This document shows positions 16,717 to 25,387 of a DNA stretch of 64,000 bases, in pieces. The notes below the pieces were generated by a model. It was not told the DNA's origin. It saw only the letters and a list, made by a program, of their open reading frames with translations, and ran no database searches. The stretch comes from Syntrophaceae bacterium UBA2280. Its GTDB lineage: Bacteria; Desulfobacterota; Syntrophia; Syntrophales; Smithellaceae. Location: positions 2,817-66,816 of the forward strand of contig DDWS01000046.1 of the NCBI GenBank assembly GCA_002347685.1. Reading direction: 5' to 3'. Numbering within the stretch: position 1 is the stretch's first letter; each line of letters starts with the position of its first letter. The position numbers and the translations under genes are program-made.

Positions 16717-17518
16717 AATAATCCGGAAAACAATCCTGGATATTAAAAGGATGAAAACACAGGGCGAAAAAATTTCGGTGCTGACCGCCTACGACTGCAG
16801 CATGGCCGCACTCCTGGATGACTGTGATATCGACATCATCCTGGTCGGTGATTCACTGGGAATGGTGGTTCTGGGTTATGACTCAACACTACCGGTCACC
16901 ATGGAAGAAATGCTGCATCACACACGGGCTGTCTCACGCGGGGCTCACAAAGCCATGATCGTTGCGGATCTTCCTTTTTTGTCCTACCAGATCTCGCCCG
17001 AAGAGGCCCTGGCCAATGCCGGCCGCTTTGCGAAGGAAACCGACGCACAGGCCGTAAAACTTGAAGGTGGTCAGGAAATGGCTGAAACTGTCCGCAAAAT
17101 TACCACAGCGGGTATTCCCGTGATGGCCCATCTGGGTTTGACGCCGCAGTCCATCCATCAGCTGGGCGGTTACAAAGTTCAGGGGAAAAAAGAAGAAGCA
17201 GCTGAAAAAATGCTGGCAGACGCAAAGAGTCTTGAAGAAGCCGGTGCTTTTTCCCTTGTACTGGAATGCGTACCGGAAAAACTGGCCGCCGAGATCACTC
17301 GGTCGATTTCCATTCCGACCATCGGCATTGGCGCAGGTGTTGCGTGTGACGGACAGGTTCTGGTCGTCAACGACATGCTGGGCATGTATGACCGGATGAC
17401 ACCGAAATTCGTGAAAAGATACGCTAACGTCAATACCGACATCAAAAATGCGGTCAAAAAATACATCTCGGAAGTCAAAGAGCAGGTCTTTCCGGACGCT
17501 GATCACAGCTTCAAATAA
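16700..17518 (+). CDS. panB: 3-methyl-2-oxobutanoate hydroxymethyltransferase
   Basis: Transfers a hydroxymethyl group from methylene-tetrahydrofolate to ketoisovalerate, the first committed step of pantothenate synthesis. The 272-residue product is a PEP/pyruvate-type TIM barrel with the metal-binding VGDSLGMV segment, the KLEGG motif and IPTIGIGAG near the C-terminus. GGAG 6 nt before the ATG lies within the preceding gene. No panC or panD is seen next to it. Confidence 0.95.
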   Translation: MSTQSKIIRKTILDIKRMKTQGEKISVLTAYDCSMAALLDDCDIDIILVGDSLGMVVLGYDSTLPVTMEEMLHHTRAVSRGAHKAMIVADLPFLSYQISPEEALANAGRFAKETDAQAVKLEGGQEMAETVRKITTAGIPVMAHLGLTPQSIHQLGGYKVQGKKEEAAEKMLADAKSLEEAGAFSLVLECVPEKLAAEITRSISIPTIGIGAGVACDGQVLVVNDMLGMYDRMTPKFVKRYANVNTDIKNAVKKYISEVKEQVFPDADHSFK

Positions 17519-17550
17519 GTCATCCGGCCTGGCATACGCACAAGAATTGT

Positions 17551-18447
17551 TTACGGGCAGGCAAGACCGCCGAGCATTCTGGTGTAGGTAATCATCAGAA
17601 TGTCCGGATCGACAAAATAATCGGGCCGCAGCCGATAATGACGGTCCACGAGAACTCGTGCGGCCTTGTCAACACTGCCTTCGGCATCGAGCGTCTCCGT
17701 CAGCAGCTTTTTCATGTCACCTGCCGCCAATTGAGTGTTTTGGATATAGTGTCGCGCCTCATCGCCGGTGACTGCTCCGTAGTGATCCGCGCAGATCAGG
17801 CGCGTGTCGAACCTGTCGAGTTTCACAAGACTCTCCAAATATTTCCCCATGCTCGAGCCTGCCGCGATAACGTATTCATCCGCATAGGGAATCGCCGCCG
17901 CGTCCGACGGAAACAGGGCCTTGACTTCCGGATCATAGGCTGAAATCGAGCAAGCCGAGTGTCCCGGCGTTTCGATGATTTCAATGCGCCTGTCTCCCAG
18001 ATCAATGAAGTCACCTTCTTGTGTGATTCGTCCGGAAATATCCCCGGACCATTTCCAGTCGTATGCATCCCAGTTCGCCTTCATACCTTTTCCCACACGG
18101 GTGGCAACCTTCCTGGTAAACTTATCGATTAGCGAAAGCGCCCGGGAATTGGCTAAAGCTTCCCAGGCCCGCGCGGAGGCATAAATTTCGATTTCAGGAT
18201 GCTTTCGTTTAAGATACGGCACAATGCCGACATGGTCAAAGTGGGAATGCAGAATGATGAGGTGCTTGATTTTTCTCTTTTCGATACCGAACTGATCGAT
18301 CTGCCGGACGACATCCGGCAGAATATAGGCCATTCCCGCGTTGATCAGCGCTGAAGACTGACGTCCTTCAATAAGATACACACAGGCTTCCGGCGTTCCC
18401 AAAAGCCAAAGGTGATCGCATATTTTTCCCGGTTTTCTGTTTCTCAT
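17551..18447 (-). CDS. Metallo-beta-lactamase-fold hydrolase
   Basis: A 298-residue MBL-fold protein with the dinuclear metal motif HSHFDH (about 67-72), a later ETPGHSACS histidine, the PSDAA aspartate and ADHYGA near the C-terminal third. The fold covers glyoxalase II-like and other hydrolases, and the substrate is not evident. Residues 200-298 form a helical C-terminal extension. The start ATG overlaps the stop of the parvulin gene (TGATG), so the pair is co-translated; a GTG one codon earlier is possible. Confidence 0.8.
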   Translation of the reverse strand: MRNRKPGKICDHLWLLGTPEACVYLIEGRQSSALINAGMAYILPDVVRQIDQFGIEKRKIKHLIILHSHFDHVGIVPYLKRKHPEIEIYASARAWEALANSRALSLIDKFTRKVATRVGKGMKANWDAYDWKWSGDISGRITQEGDFIDLGDRRIEIIETPGHSACSISAYDPEVKALFPSDAAAIPYADEYVIAAGSSMGKYLESLVKLDRFDTRLICADHYGAVTGDEARHYIQNTQLAAGDMKKLLTETLDAEGSVDKAARVLVDRHYRLRPDYFVDPDILMITYTRMLGGLACP

Positions 18448-19526
18448 CACTTTTCATACCGGATGATTTCGGCATTTTGCCGAAGTCTCATTGTCATCCG
18501 CTCAAATGCGTCTGCCTCCCTTTCCTGCTCAAGAAACCGGACAATGCTTTCCTTCACATCTTCGAGCTTCACTGTCCGTGCAGGATGGCGCTCAAGCACC
18601 TCGATCACATGATGCCCGTATTCCGTACTGATCACCTCGCCTATTTCATGAACCTTTTGTGAAAACGCAGCTTGCTCAATTGGCTCAACCATTTGATTTA
18701 TATTAATAATACCAAGATCTCCCCCTCTGGCTTTACTGGGGCAGTCCGAATACAGAGCCGCCATCCGGGCAAAATCGGCCCCTTCCAGCAATTGTTTTCT
18801 GATATCGTCGATTTTCGCTTTCTTTGCGGCTCGCGTTTCGTCATCGTCCCCGGCGTTAATCGCCAGGAGAATATGACGAACATGAACGCTTTCCCCTTTT
18901 GTGAACCTTTCCTTGTTTTCATTATAAAATCGGCTGATTTCCTTCTGGGTCGGTGCAGGGTTTTGGCCCGCCTCCATCCGCACCAGCTTGCTGACTCTGA
19001 TTCCCAGCGCGATGTCTTCATCACGAATATCATTTTCTCTGAAATAATCTTCAAGCTTTTTATCGGACGGAAGCCTGGAACGAATCTGACTGGTTTCCTT
19101 TTCTATTTCTTCCTGATTTGCCGTAATGTTTCTGCTATCCGCCTCATCGGCGAGGACTGTCCGCATGATGAAATTCTCGATCAACTGCTTCCGGATTCCT
19201 TCTTCAATGAGCTGTCTCTGATCGGCGGGAATCCTGTTCTTTTGAAGATTCATTTTATGCCGAAGCTTGCTTTGCAGTTCGGATCGTTTCAGTTCTTTTC
19301 CGTTGACGCTGATCACGACATCACCGGGGGCCACCTGTTTCACATCCGCAACCGGCGGCTCGATTAAGCTACGTTCCAGTATGACGGAAGATTCAATTTC
19401 GCCTTCCCCTTGTTTCATTGGAACCGCGTCACCGGTCGCATCATCATTGCTGGAACAACCGGCAGTCAAAAACCAGACCGCGACCATAATGAACATGACG
19501 GCGAATCTCAACCGTTTCAGGCGCAT
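18447..19526 (-). CDS. Parvulin-type peptidyl-prolyl isomerase lipoprotein (SurA/PrsA-like)
   Basis: A 359-residue envelope folding factor. The start at 19526 follows AGGAGG at 7 nt and gives a lipoprotein signal peptide ending in the lipobox LTAGC. A SurA-type N-terminal helical chaperone region (about 80-205) precedes one parvulin domain (about 210-320) with the hallmark segments HVRHILLAI, ARGGDLG and EYGHHVIEV. Lipidation plus a single parvulin domain resembles PrsA/PpiD-like factors helping outer-membrane or secreted proteins fold. It is coupled to the MBL-fold gene; a functional link is not evident. Confidence 0.88.
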   Translation of the reverse strand: MRLKRLRFAVMFIMVAVWFLTAGCSSNDDATGDAVPMKQGEGEIESSVILERSLIEPPVADVKQVAPGDVVISVNGKELKRSELQSKLRHKMNLQKNRIPADQRQLIEEGIRKQLIENFIMRTVLADEADSRNITANQEEIEKETSQIRSRLPSDKKLEDYFRENDIRDEDIALGIRVSKLVRMEAGQNPAPTQKEISRFYNENKERFTKGESVHVRHILLAINAGDDDETRAAKKAKIDDIRKQLLEGADFARMAALYSDCPSKARGGDLGIININQMVEPIEQAAFSQKVHEIGEVISTEYGHHVIEVLERHPARTVKLEDVKESIVRFLEQEREADAFERMTMRLRQNAEIIRYEK

Positions 19527-19626
19527 GGCCCGTCCTCCTTTAAAGATCTGCGACATTTTGCGAGCTATACGTGAAGTAAGTCATTCAAGTCAAGGGGGAT
19601 TCTTGAGCGCAATCACACGTCAATCA

Positions 19627-20967
19627 TCATGCTTTCGCTCTTAAATCATTGAGAAGCCGCAGCAGGGCATCATCCTCATTCGGGCTGCCGGAAACGAAAT
19701 CGGCCGGGGTTTCGGTCATTTTCGCCAGAAGTTTTTCCGAAGCATCAAAAAGATCGATTCGAGGATACACCGTCCGGGTCAGATCATTGATCAGTTTGAG
19801 CGTTTCAAATCCGTCAAACCATGTATGAAACTGATCCCTGAGCGTTTTTTTGGTTTTGGCGTTTTGGGCAATTCTGGTCCAAACGGGAATGAATCTCCTT
19901 TCCGTCAGAAAAGCAGCCAGGCGCGGATGTATGTTGCCGGCTTTTGCCAAAATCGTCTGTGCGTCTTCATGACTGTGTGTATTCATCAGGGTTAGCCATT
20001 CGGCAAGAATGACAAATACACGCGGATCGTAAAGAAGTTTCGGCTCACGCTGTCCTGCAAGCGAATCCCCCATGGCTGCTCCCGTGCCAAACGGAACGCG
20101 ATGCGAGATTCTGGCCGACGGATGAACCCGTGTGGTGTTGATCCGTCCGATTGTACCTTGCTTGGCCAGTTTATTGAGAAAATAAAAATCCTCGCCCGCG
20201 GCGCGACGGTTCATTCCCCGAACTTCCAGATAAGCCGATGCCGTGGTCACGATGGTGGATCCGACGGCGTGATAGGCGTAAGGCGAAAGCGCGTAGGTCA
20301 AACCCAGAACCCAGTAACGCAAAAATATTTCGTAGCAGACAATCGCCCGACGGCTTTGCCTGTCTGTGGGCATATCATGTTCATAGGCGACCACCGCTGT
20401 CTTCATCCTTTTTTTAAAAGCCTCTCCGATCGCCTGCAGATAATTCGGCTCGACACGCGTATCGGCATCCAGGCTTAAAATCAGAGCCTGCCTGTCAATC
20501 CATTCGCGCAAGAGACCGAGCGCCCTGTCCATTCCGATTTTTCTGGCCATTCCCACGCCGCCCTCATTCTGAGGGATTTCACGACCGGCTGACGAGGCAT
20601 CCACATAGCCCACCTTAAGCGGCGAGATGTGAATTTCCCGAAGGCTTTTTTCATCATGTTCCTTCAAAGATGCTTTTTTATCTATGAGCCTGTCCAGTCG
20701 GCACATGGTTTGAAAATTATTCTCCCGCACCGCGTCGCTCGCGTCCGGCTTGTTGTTGATCACACAAAGGACAAAAGTTGCTTCGAGTTCGGATGCCGGG
20801 TTTCGCGCAAGTGTCGCAAGCGTGGAAAAAAGCACTTCATTCTCCGCGTACGCGGGAATCACGATCACCTTCCGGATCCCCTCTCCGGTGTCCGCCGATT
20901 GTATGCCCCAGGCATCATCCGCCGCGTATTTCGCAAAATAATCATCCAGTAAAGAAGGTTTCTTCAT
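19627..20967 (-). CDS. Family 2 glycosyltransferase, cytoplasmic
   Basis: The 446-residue product has a GT2 nucleotide-sugar fold: VIVIPAYAENE near residue 35, the DADT metal-binding motif at 167-170 and a later AGEDFYFLNKL acceptor-site motif. No membrane segment is evident. The donor and acceptor cannot be read from sequence. It starts inside the last 26 nt of miaA and so is translationally coupled to that tRNA-modification gene; no other envelope-sugar gene is adjacent. The C-terminal 120 residues have no motif I recognise. Confidence 0.8.
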   Translation of the reverse strand: MKKPSLLDDYFAKYAADDAWGIQSADTGEGIRKVIVIPAYAENEVLFSTLATLARNPASELEATFVLCVINNKPDASDAVRENNFQTMCRLDRLIDKKASLKEHDEKSLREIHISPLKVGYVDASSAGREIPQNEGGVGMARKIGMDRALGLLREWIDRQALILSLDADTRVEPNYLQAIGEAFKKRMKTAVVAYEHDMPTDRQSRRAIVCYEIFLRYWVLGLTYALSPYAYHAVGSTIVTTASAYLEVRGMNRRAAGEDFYFLNKLAKQGTIGRINTTRVHPSARISHRVPFGTGAAMGDSLAGQREPKLLYDPRVFVILAEWLTLMNTHSHEDAQTILAKAGNIHPRLAAFLTERRFIPVWTRIAQNAKTKKTLRDQFHTWFDGFETLKLINDLTRTVYPRIDLFDASEKLLAKMTETPADFVSGSPNEDDALLRLLNDLRAKA

Positions 20968-21874
20968 CCATTGCTTTCATAATGCGGTCTTTGAGAGTCT
21001 GGTAATCGTCGCCATCAACCCAGGTGATATCGATCCCCCTTCTTTCCATACGCCGAAACCAGGTTTCCTGACGCTTGGCAAACTGCCCGATGGCAATCGC
21101 CAAAAGGCTGACCATTTCATCTTTTGTGATTTTATCCTGCAGGTATTGCGCGATAAAACGGTATTCCAGACCGAAGCTCTCCAGACGCTCCCACGACAGT
21201 CCATTTGTATGCAGACCTTCGACCTCCTCAATCATCCCCTGCCCGATTCTTTCCTTAAGGCGCAAGGCGATTCTCCGGCGCAGGTCCGTCCTATCCCGGC
21301 GAATTCCGAAAACGGCCGGATCAATAACCGGACGTTGAGCATCCGGCCTGGCTGGATTCTTCCTGGCCGCTTCAATCTCAATCCTGCGGATTAAACGCCC
21401 GCGATCATCGAGGTCGGTTCTGTTGTGCAACTGCGTGGGGTAGGAACACAATATCTCTTGAAGTTCAGGAATTGTTTTTTCGGATAATAACGCTGTCAAA
21501 GCAGGATCGGAGACTGCCTGCGGCATCTGATAAGACATCAAAACAGCCTCAAGATAAAGTCCTGTTCCGCCGCACAAAACAGGCAACCTATTTCGCTTGC
21601 GCACTTGGTCGAATACCTCATAGAATCTTTTTTGAAAATCATAGACATTGAATTCGCAAGACGGATCAAGAATGTCCACCAGATGACAGGGGACGCGCCG
21701 TCCGTCAATGATATACTGATGCAAATCCTTGCCCGTACCGAGATCCATCCCGCGATATACCTGACGGGAATCCGCCGATATGATTTCACCTTGTAATTCA
21801 CTGGCCAGACGGGCCGCCAGATGCGTCTTTCCCGATGCGGTCGCACCTAATATGACGATCAGATTTTTTCCCAT
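20942..21874 (-). CDS. miaA: tRNA dimethylallyltransferase
   Basis: Adds the isopentenyl group to A37 of tRNAs reading UNN codons. The 310-residue product has Walker A GATASGKT near the N-terminus, the DSRQVYRGMDLGTGK motif, LCGGTGLY and the usual C-terminal RRQ-type segment (here KRQETWF). The start at 21874 (MGKNLIVILG) fits the family; an ATG 14 codons earlier would add a non-conserved tail, and neither has a strong binding site. It is divergent from the MATE gene. Confidence 0.95.
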   Translation of the reverse strand: MGKNLIVILGATASGKTHLAARLASELQGEIISADSRQVYRGMDLGTGKDLHQYIIDGRRVPCHLVDILDPSCEFNVYDFQKRFYEVFDQVRKRNRLPVLCGGTGLYLEAVLMSYQMPQAVSDPALTALLSEKTIPELQEILCSYPTQLHNRTDLDDRGRLIRRIEIEAARKNPARPDAQRPVIDPAVFGIRRDRTDLRRRIALRLKERIGQGMIEEVEGLHTNGLSWERLESFGLEYRFIAQYLQDKITKDEMVSLLAIAIGQFAKRQETWFRRMERRGIDITWVDGDDYQTLKDRIMKAMDEETFFTG

Positions 21875-21949
21875 AAGGTTTATCTTGAAATTATCACCCT
21901 TTCTGTGTAACGACATGACGCATATCTTAACGCTTATGAATGCGGGACC

Positions 21950-23293
21950 ATGGTTAAAAGACTTGATTTAGCCACCGAGGCAATCTTCCCTTTGATTTTG
22001 AAAATGAGCTGGCCTTCGATCATTGCCATGCTCGCTATCTCCATCTACAACTTCATCGATACGTTCTGGCTTGCACGCCTGAGTCCCCAGGCGCTCGCCG
22101 CCCTCACCGTCTGCTTTCCGATACAGATGCTTTTCGCCGCAATCGGTGTCGGAACCGGCGTCGGCGCCGGCTCATTTTCCGCACGGATGTTCGGCGCCGG
22201 AAATATCTCTCAGGCGAAGCATACCGCCGGCCAGATTTTTTTTCTATCCTTTTCTTCCGGATTGTTCATCATCATTGCCGTAACGTTTTTTCAGGATCCC
22301 ATTTTAATTCTTTTCGGCGCGTTCGATGAAATCATGCCCCTTTGCCGGGATTATCTCGGCATGATCATTTTCAGCGCGCCTTTTTTGATCTTTTCCATGA
22401 TGTGCAACAATCTGCTGCGCGCTGAAGGCCGGCCGCTTCTGTCAATGGTGGTGGTTCTGATTTCTTCACTTTTCAGTATTGTACTCGCCCCCTTGCTGAT
22501 CTTCGGCATCGGCCCGTTGCCGCATTTGGGAATCCGTGGCGCGGCGCTGGCCGCCGTGCTTGCGCAATTTTTCGCCAGCATTTTTTCCGTCTATTTTTTA
22601 CAATTGAAATCTTCGAAGTATGAATTAAAATGGAGGGATCTGATCCCGGACTGGTCGATTATCAAAGCGATTTATGCCACCGGCCTTCCTTCCGTGATGA
22701 CCAATTTGATGATCACCGTCGTCCTGGTTGTTTACAACCATGTTCTTTCCTCATTCGGTACTCTTGCCATCGGGGCGCTCGGCATCAGCCTGCGTGTAAA
22801 CGGGGTGGTCACCATGATTCTTTTCGGCATCGGATTCGGCGTCATGCCTGTGATTGGTTTCAGCCACGGCGCCAGACTCCATGAACGTCTGCGCCAGGCT
22901 GTGTTTGTTTCGGTCAAAGCATCGAGTTATTTCGCCCTGATCTCCTCCATTCTTCTGATTGTCTTTGCCAGACCGATCGTCGGTATTTTCACCACGGATG
23001 AGGCTCTGATCAACATTTCCACAACCGCTTTGCGCATTTATGTTTCCGTTCTCGTCTTTTCCGCACCGGTGATCATCTATATCAACATGTTCATCGGACT
23101 CGGCAAAGGCCTGCTTGCCATGCTTCTGCTTTTCTTCCGCGACACGGTGCTGCTTGTTCCTTTGATTATCCTGCTTGCGAAGTACTTCGGATTGATCGGC
23201 GCCTGGGTGGCGTTGCCCATCGCGACAGTCATCGCGTTTGTCGTCATCCGGCACAGCGCCCGCAAAGAGTTAAAACGGTTTGCTTCGATTTGA
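21950..23293 (+). CDS. MATE-family multidrug/toxin exporter
   Basis: A 447-residue inner-membrane protein with about twelve hydrophobic segments in two homologous halves, each starting with a MATE/NorM-like pattern (LAALTVCFPIQMLFAAIGVG and IGALGISLRVNGVVTMILFG). Members use Na+ or H+ gradients to export cationic drugs and metabolites; the substrate here is unknown. It is monocistronic, between divergent miaA and a bidirectional terminator. Confidence 0.93.
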   Translation: MVKRLDLATEAIFPLILKMSWPSIIAMLAISIYNFIDTFWLARLSPQALAALTVCFPIQMLFAAIGVGTGVGAGSFSARMFGAGNISQAKHTAGQIFFLSFSSGLFIIIAVTFFQDPILILFGAFDEIMPLCRDYLGMIIFSAPFLIFSMMCNNLLRAEGRPLLSMVVVLISSLFSIVLAPLLIFGIGPLPHLGIRGAALAAVLAQFFASIFSVYFLQLKSSKYELKWRDLIPDWSIIKAIYATGLPSVMTNLMITVVLVVYNHVLSSFGTLAIGALGISLRVNGVVTMILFGIGFGVMPVIGFSHGARLHERLRQAVFVSVKASSYFALISSILLIVFARPIVGIFTTDEALINISTTALRIYVSVLVFSAPVIIYINMFIGLGKGLLAMLLLFFRDTVLLVPLIILLAKYFGLIGAWVALPIATVIAFVVIRHSARKELKRFASI

Positions 23294-23301
23294 AGGTAAA
23301 A

Positions 23302-23330
23302 AAAAAGTGCCCCTGAACGGGGCACTTTTT
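23302..23330. terminator. Bidirectional rho-independent terminator between the MATE gene and csp
   Basis: Perfect 7-bp stem GTGCCCC/GGGGCAC with a 5-nt loop (TGAAC), flanked by A-run on one side and TTTTT on the other, so it can stop transcription of both convergent genes. Confidence 0.9.
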
Positions 23331-23345
23331 AGAATTTAATTACGA

Positions 23346-23546
23346 TTACAGTGGCTGAACATTAGCGGCGCTGGGCCCTTTGTTCCCCTGTTCAATTTCG
23401 AAACGGATCCTCTGTCCCTCAAAAAGCGTTTTAAATCCGGTCCCGGCGATTGCACTATAATGTACGAATACATCTCCACCCTCGTCGTTTTCAATAAAAC
23501 CGAACCCCTTCTTCTCATTGAACCATTTTACTTTTCCTTCTGCCAA
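23346..23546 (-). CDS. Cold-shock domain protein (CspA family)
   Basis: A 66-residue single-stranded nucleic-acid binding protein with RNP1 KGFGFI and RNP2 VFVHYSAI, acting as RNA chaperone or transcription antiterminator. The start codon is TTG (complement of 23544-23546), giving the family N-terminus MAEGKVKWFN; a G-rich AAGGGGG site lies about 10 nt upstream. A long A/T-rich leader with a stable hairpin (23603-23650) precedes it, as in cold-shock mRNAs with regulated 5' leaders. Confidence 0.96.
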   Translation of the reverse strand: MAEGKVKWFNEKKGFGFIENDEGGDVFVHYSAIAGTGFKTLFEGQRIRFEIEQGNKGPSAANVQPL

Positions 23547-23602
23547 AGCTTAAAGTCCCCCTTTCAAAAGTTTTGTCTCCTAAGGAACCGATCCCCGGAA
23601 AC

Positions 23603-23650
23603 TAAAAAAAACCGCACGGACTCTTTTGCTAAAAAGAATCTCCTGCGGTT
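23603..23650 (-). terminator. Hairpin with U-run: hydrolase terminator or csp leader structure
   Basis: On the minus strand AACCGCA/TGCGGTT forms the base and CTTTT/AAAAG the upper stem, followed by seven T. It lies about 145 nt past the hydrolase stop and about 60 nt before the csp start. It may terminate the upstream operon, or, if csp is transcribed from further up (a TTGATT-N16-TAATGT candidate lies within 23656-23793), act as an attenuator in the cold-shock leader. Confidence 0.65.
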
Positions 23651-23793
23651 ATTTTATTATTTTCTGTAACTCTTTTAACACTACCTATTCCTGATAAATC
23701 CAGTTACCGCTTGGGCTTGATGTGAAGCAAATATTCCATTAGTAAAAACATTAACACCATTTTTATTAAAATCAAGCTTTTTTTAATATTATT

Positions 23794-24405
23794 TTAACAC
23801 ATTTTTCCTTCTAAAATCCGGGCCAATTGCTCTTCGTTTTCCAGGTAAAAATGATCGCCGCCTTCAATCACCACCAGGGGGATGTCGTATTTTCGGGTGA
23901 TGACCTCAATGGCGGACACGTCGCAGAAAGGATCATGATTCCCGCAAACGATCAGATTCGGCGGGTGTTTCATCCCTGCCCAGTCAAACGGAAAATATTT
24001 ATCCGGAGGGGAAATGAAGATCACCGACGCGATATCCGGCTGATCCTCCTTGAGCAGATTCAGACATACCCAGGCGCCGAACGAATACCCCGCCAGAACA
24101 ATCTCACGGACACCCCGGCTTTTGATGTAATCACAAGCGGCGGCGACATCCTTCGTTTCACCCCGCCCTTCGCTGTAGAAACCGGTACTTTCTCCGACAC
24201 CCCGGAAATTAAACCGCAGCGTCGAATCCTGATGCCGGGCGTAAACGCGCTGAATCGTTTCCACCACGTTGTTATGCATCGAACCGCCCATCTGCGGATG
24301 CGGATGACAAATCACAACGCCCCGATCGGAACTTCCCCGGCTAAACAAGCCTTCGCTTGAAAGCGTTCCATTTTTCCAGGTGACCTTTTTTTCGTGACCG
24401 ATCAT
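23794..24405 (-). CDS. Alpha/beta hydrolase of the COG2945 type
   Basis: A 203-residue alpha/beta hydrolase. The early VICHPHPQMGGSMHNNV segment is typical of this family, the nucleophile Ser108 sits in GYSFGA, and a C-terminal GGDHFYL supplies the catalytic His. The family includes uncharacterised esterases/dienelactone-hydrolase relatives; no substrate is known. It starts 1 nt after the dppF-like gene and ends the minus-strand operon with the ABC ATPases and pepA. Confidence 0.82.
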   Translation of the reverse strand: MIGHEKKVTWKNGTLSSEGLFSRGSSDRGVVICHPHPQMGGSMHNNVVETIQRVYARHQDSTLRFNFRGVGESTGFYSEGRGETKDVAAACDYIKSRGVREIVLAGYSFGAWVCLNLLKEDQPDIASVIFISPPDKYFPFDWAGMKHPPNLIVCGNHDPFCDVSAIEVITRKYDIPLVVIEGGDHFYLENEEQLARILEGKMC

Positions 24406-24406
24406 T

Positions 24407-25387
24407 TCAAATCTCTGCCGCCCGATGACAGGCGCACAGCCCCCTTTCGCCCAGTTTTTTCAGTTCCGGCACAAGCTCTTCACAAATTGCGATCCTATAG
24501 ATGCAGCGGCTTTTGAAGCTGCATCCGCGTTCGTCGTCGATTGCCGCCTCACCGCGGATCATCTTTTCAGGTTTTTTGGCGGACGGATCGCAAAGCGGCA
24601 TGGCCGCAAGCAGCATTCTCGTGTAGGGATGAAGAGGATTTGCATAGAGATCTTTCTGATTCGCCAGCTCAATAATGCGTCCCAGATACATCACCGCCAC
24701 ACGGTCGGACATGTGGCGTATCACATTTAAATCGTGCGATACAAACAGATAGGTCAGACCGAAATCGTCTTTCAGATCCACGAGTAGATTCAGAATTTGC
24801 GCCTGAATGGACGCGTCAAGCGCGGAGACCGGCTCGTCGGCAATAATCAGCTCGGGCTCAAGCGCCAGCGCGCGCGCAATGCCGATACGCTGTCTTTGCC
24901 CCCCGCTGAATTCATGCGGGTAACGGCGTGCCTGTTCACGGCTTAATCCCACTTTATTCATCATCTGAAACACCCGCTCTTTGATGTCTTTCGCATTGCC
25001 CGTTTTGTGAATGATCAGAGGCTCTGTGATGATGCTTTCCGCCTGCTTTCTTGGATTGAGCGAAGAATAGGGATCCTGAAAGATCATTTGCACGCTTCGC
25101 CGGTAAGCCTTGAGGGCGTCGCCAGTATAGTCAAAAATATTGTCACCCTTGAAATTGATGTCTCCCCCATCGGGGCTCTCCAATCTCATGATCAACTTCG
25201 CCAGTGTGGATTTCCCGCAGCCGGATTCGCCGACCAGTCCCAGCGTCTCACCTCGCAGAATCTTCAGGTCGACCTTGTCCACCGCCTTTACGATGCGGTG
25301 ACGGGTGTTCCAGAGCCCTGAACTTAAACGGTATCCCTTCTCAAGATGTCTGATATCGATCAGGGGGTCTTGCATATCCTTTTCCAT
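24407..25387 (-). CDS. dppF: Oligopeptide/dipeptide ABC transporter ATPase, DppF/OppF type
   Basis: A 326-residue ATPase with Walker A GESGCGKS, Q-loop FQDPYSSLNPR, signature SGGQRQR, Walker B LIIADEP and the C-terminal oligopeptide-transport extension with several Cys. Pairs with the upstream DppD-type ATPase to drive peptide (or nickel) import. The start ATG overlaps the upstream stop (TAATG) with GGAG 9 nt before it. No permease or binding-protein gene lies nearby, so the membrane parts must be elsewhere. Confidence 0.9.
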   Translation of the reverse strand: MEKDMQDPLIDIRHLEKGYRLSSGLWNTRHRIVKAVDKVDLKILRGETLGLVGESGCGKSTLAKLIMRLESPDGGDINFKGDNIFDYTGDALKAYRRSVQMIFQDPYSSLNPRKQAESIITEPLIIHKTGNAKDIKERVFQMMNKVGLSREQARRYPHEFSGGQRQRIGIARALALEPELIIADEPVSALDASIQAQILNLLVDLKDDFGLTYLFVSHDLNVIRHMSDRVAVMYLGRIIELANQKDLYANPLHPYTRMLLAAMPLCDPSAKKPEKMIRGEAAIDDERGCSFKSRCIYRIAICEELVPELKKLGERGLCACHRAAEI

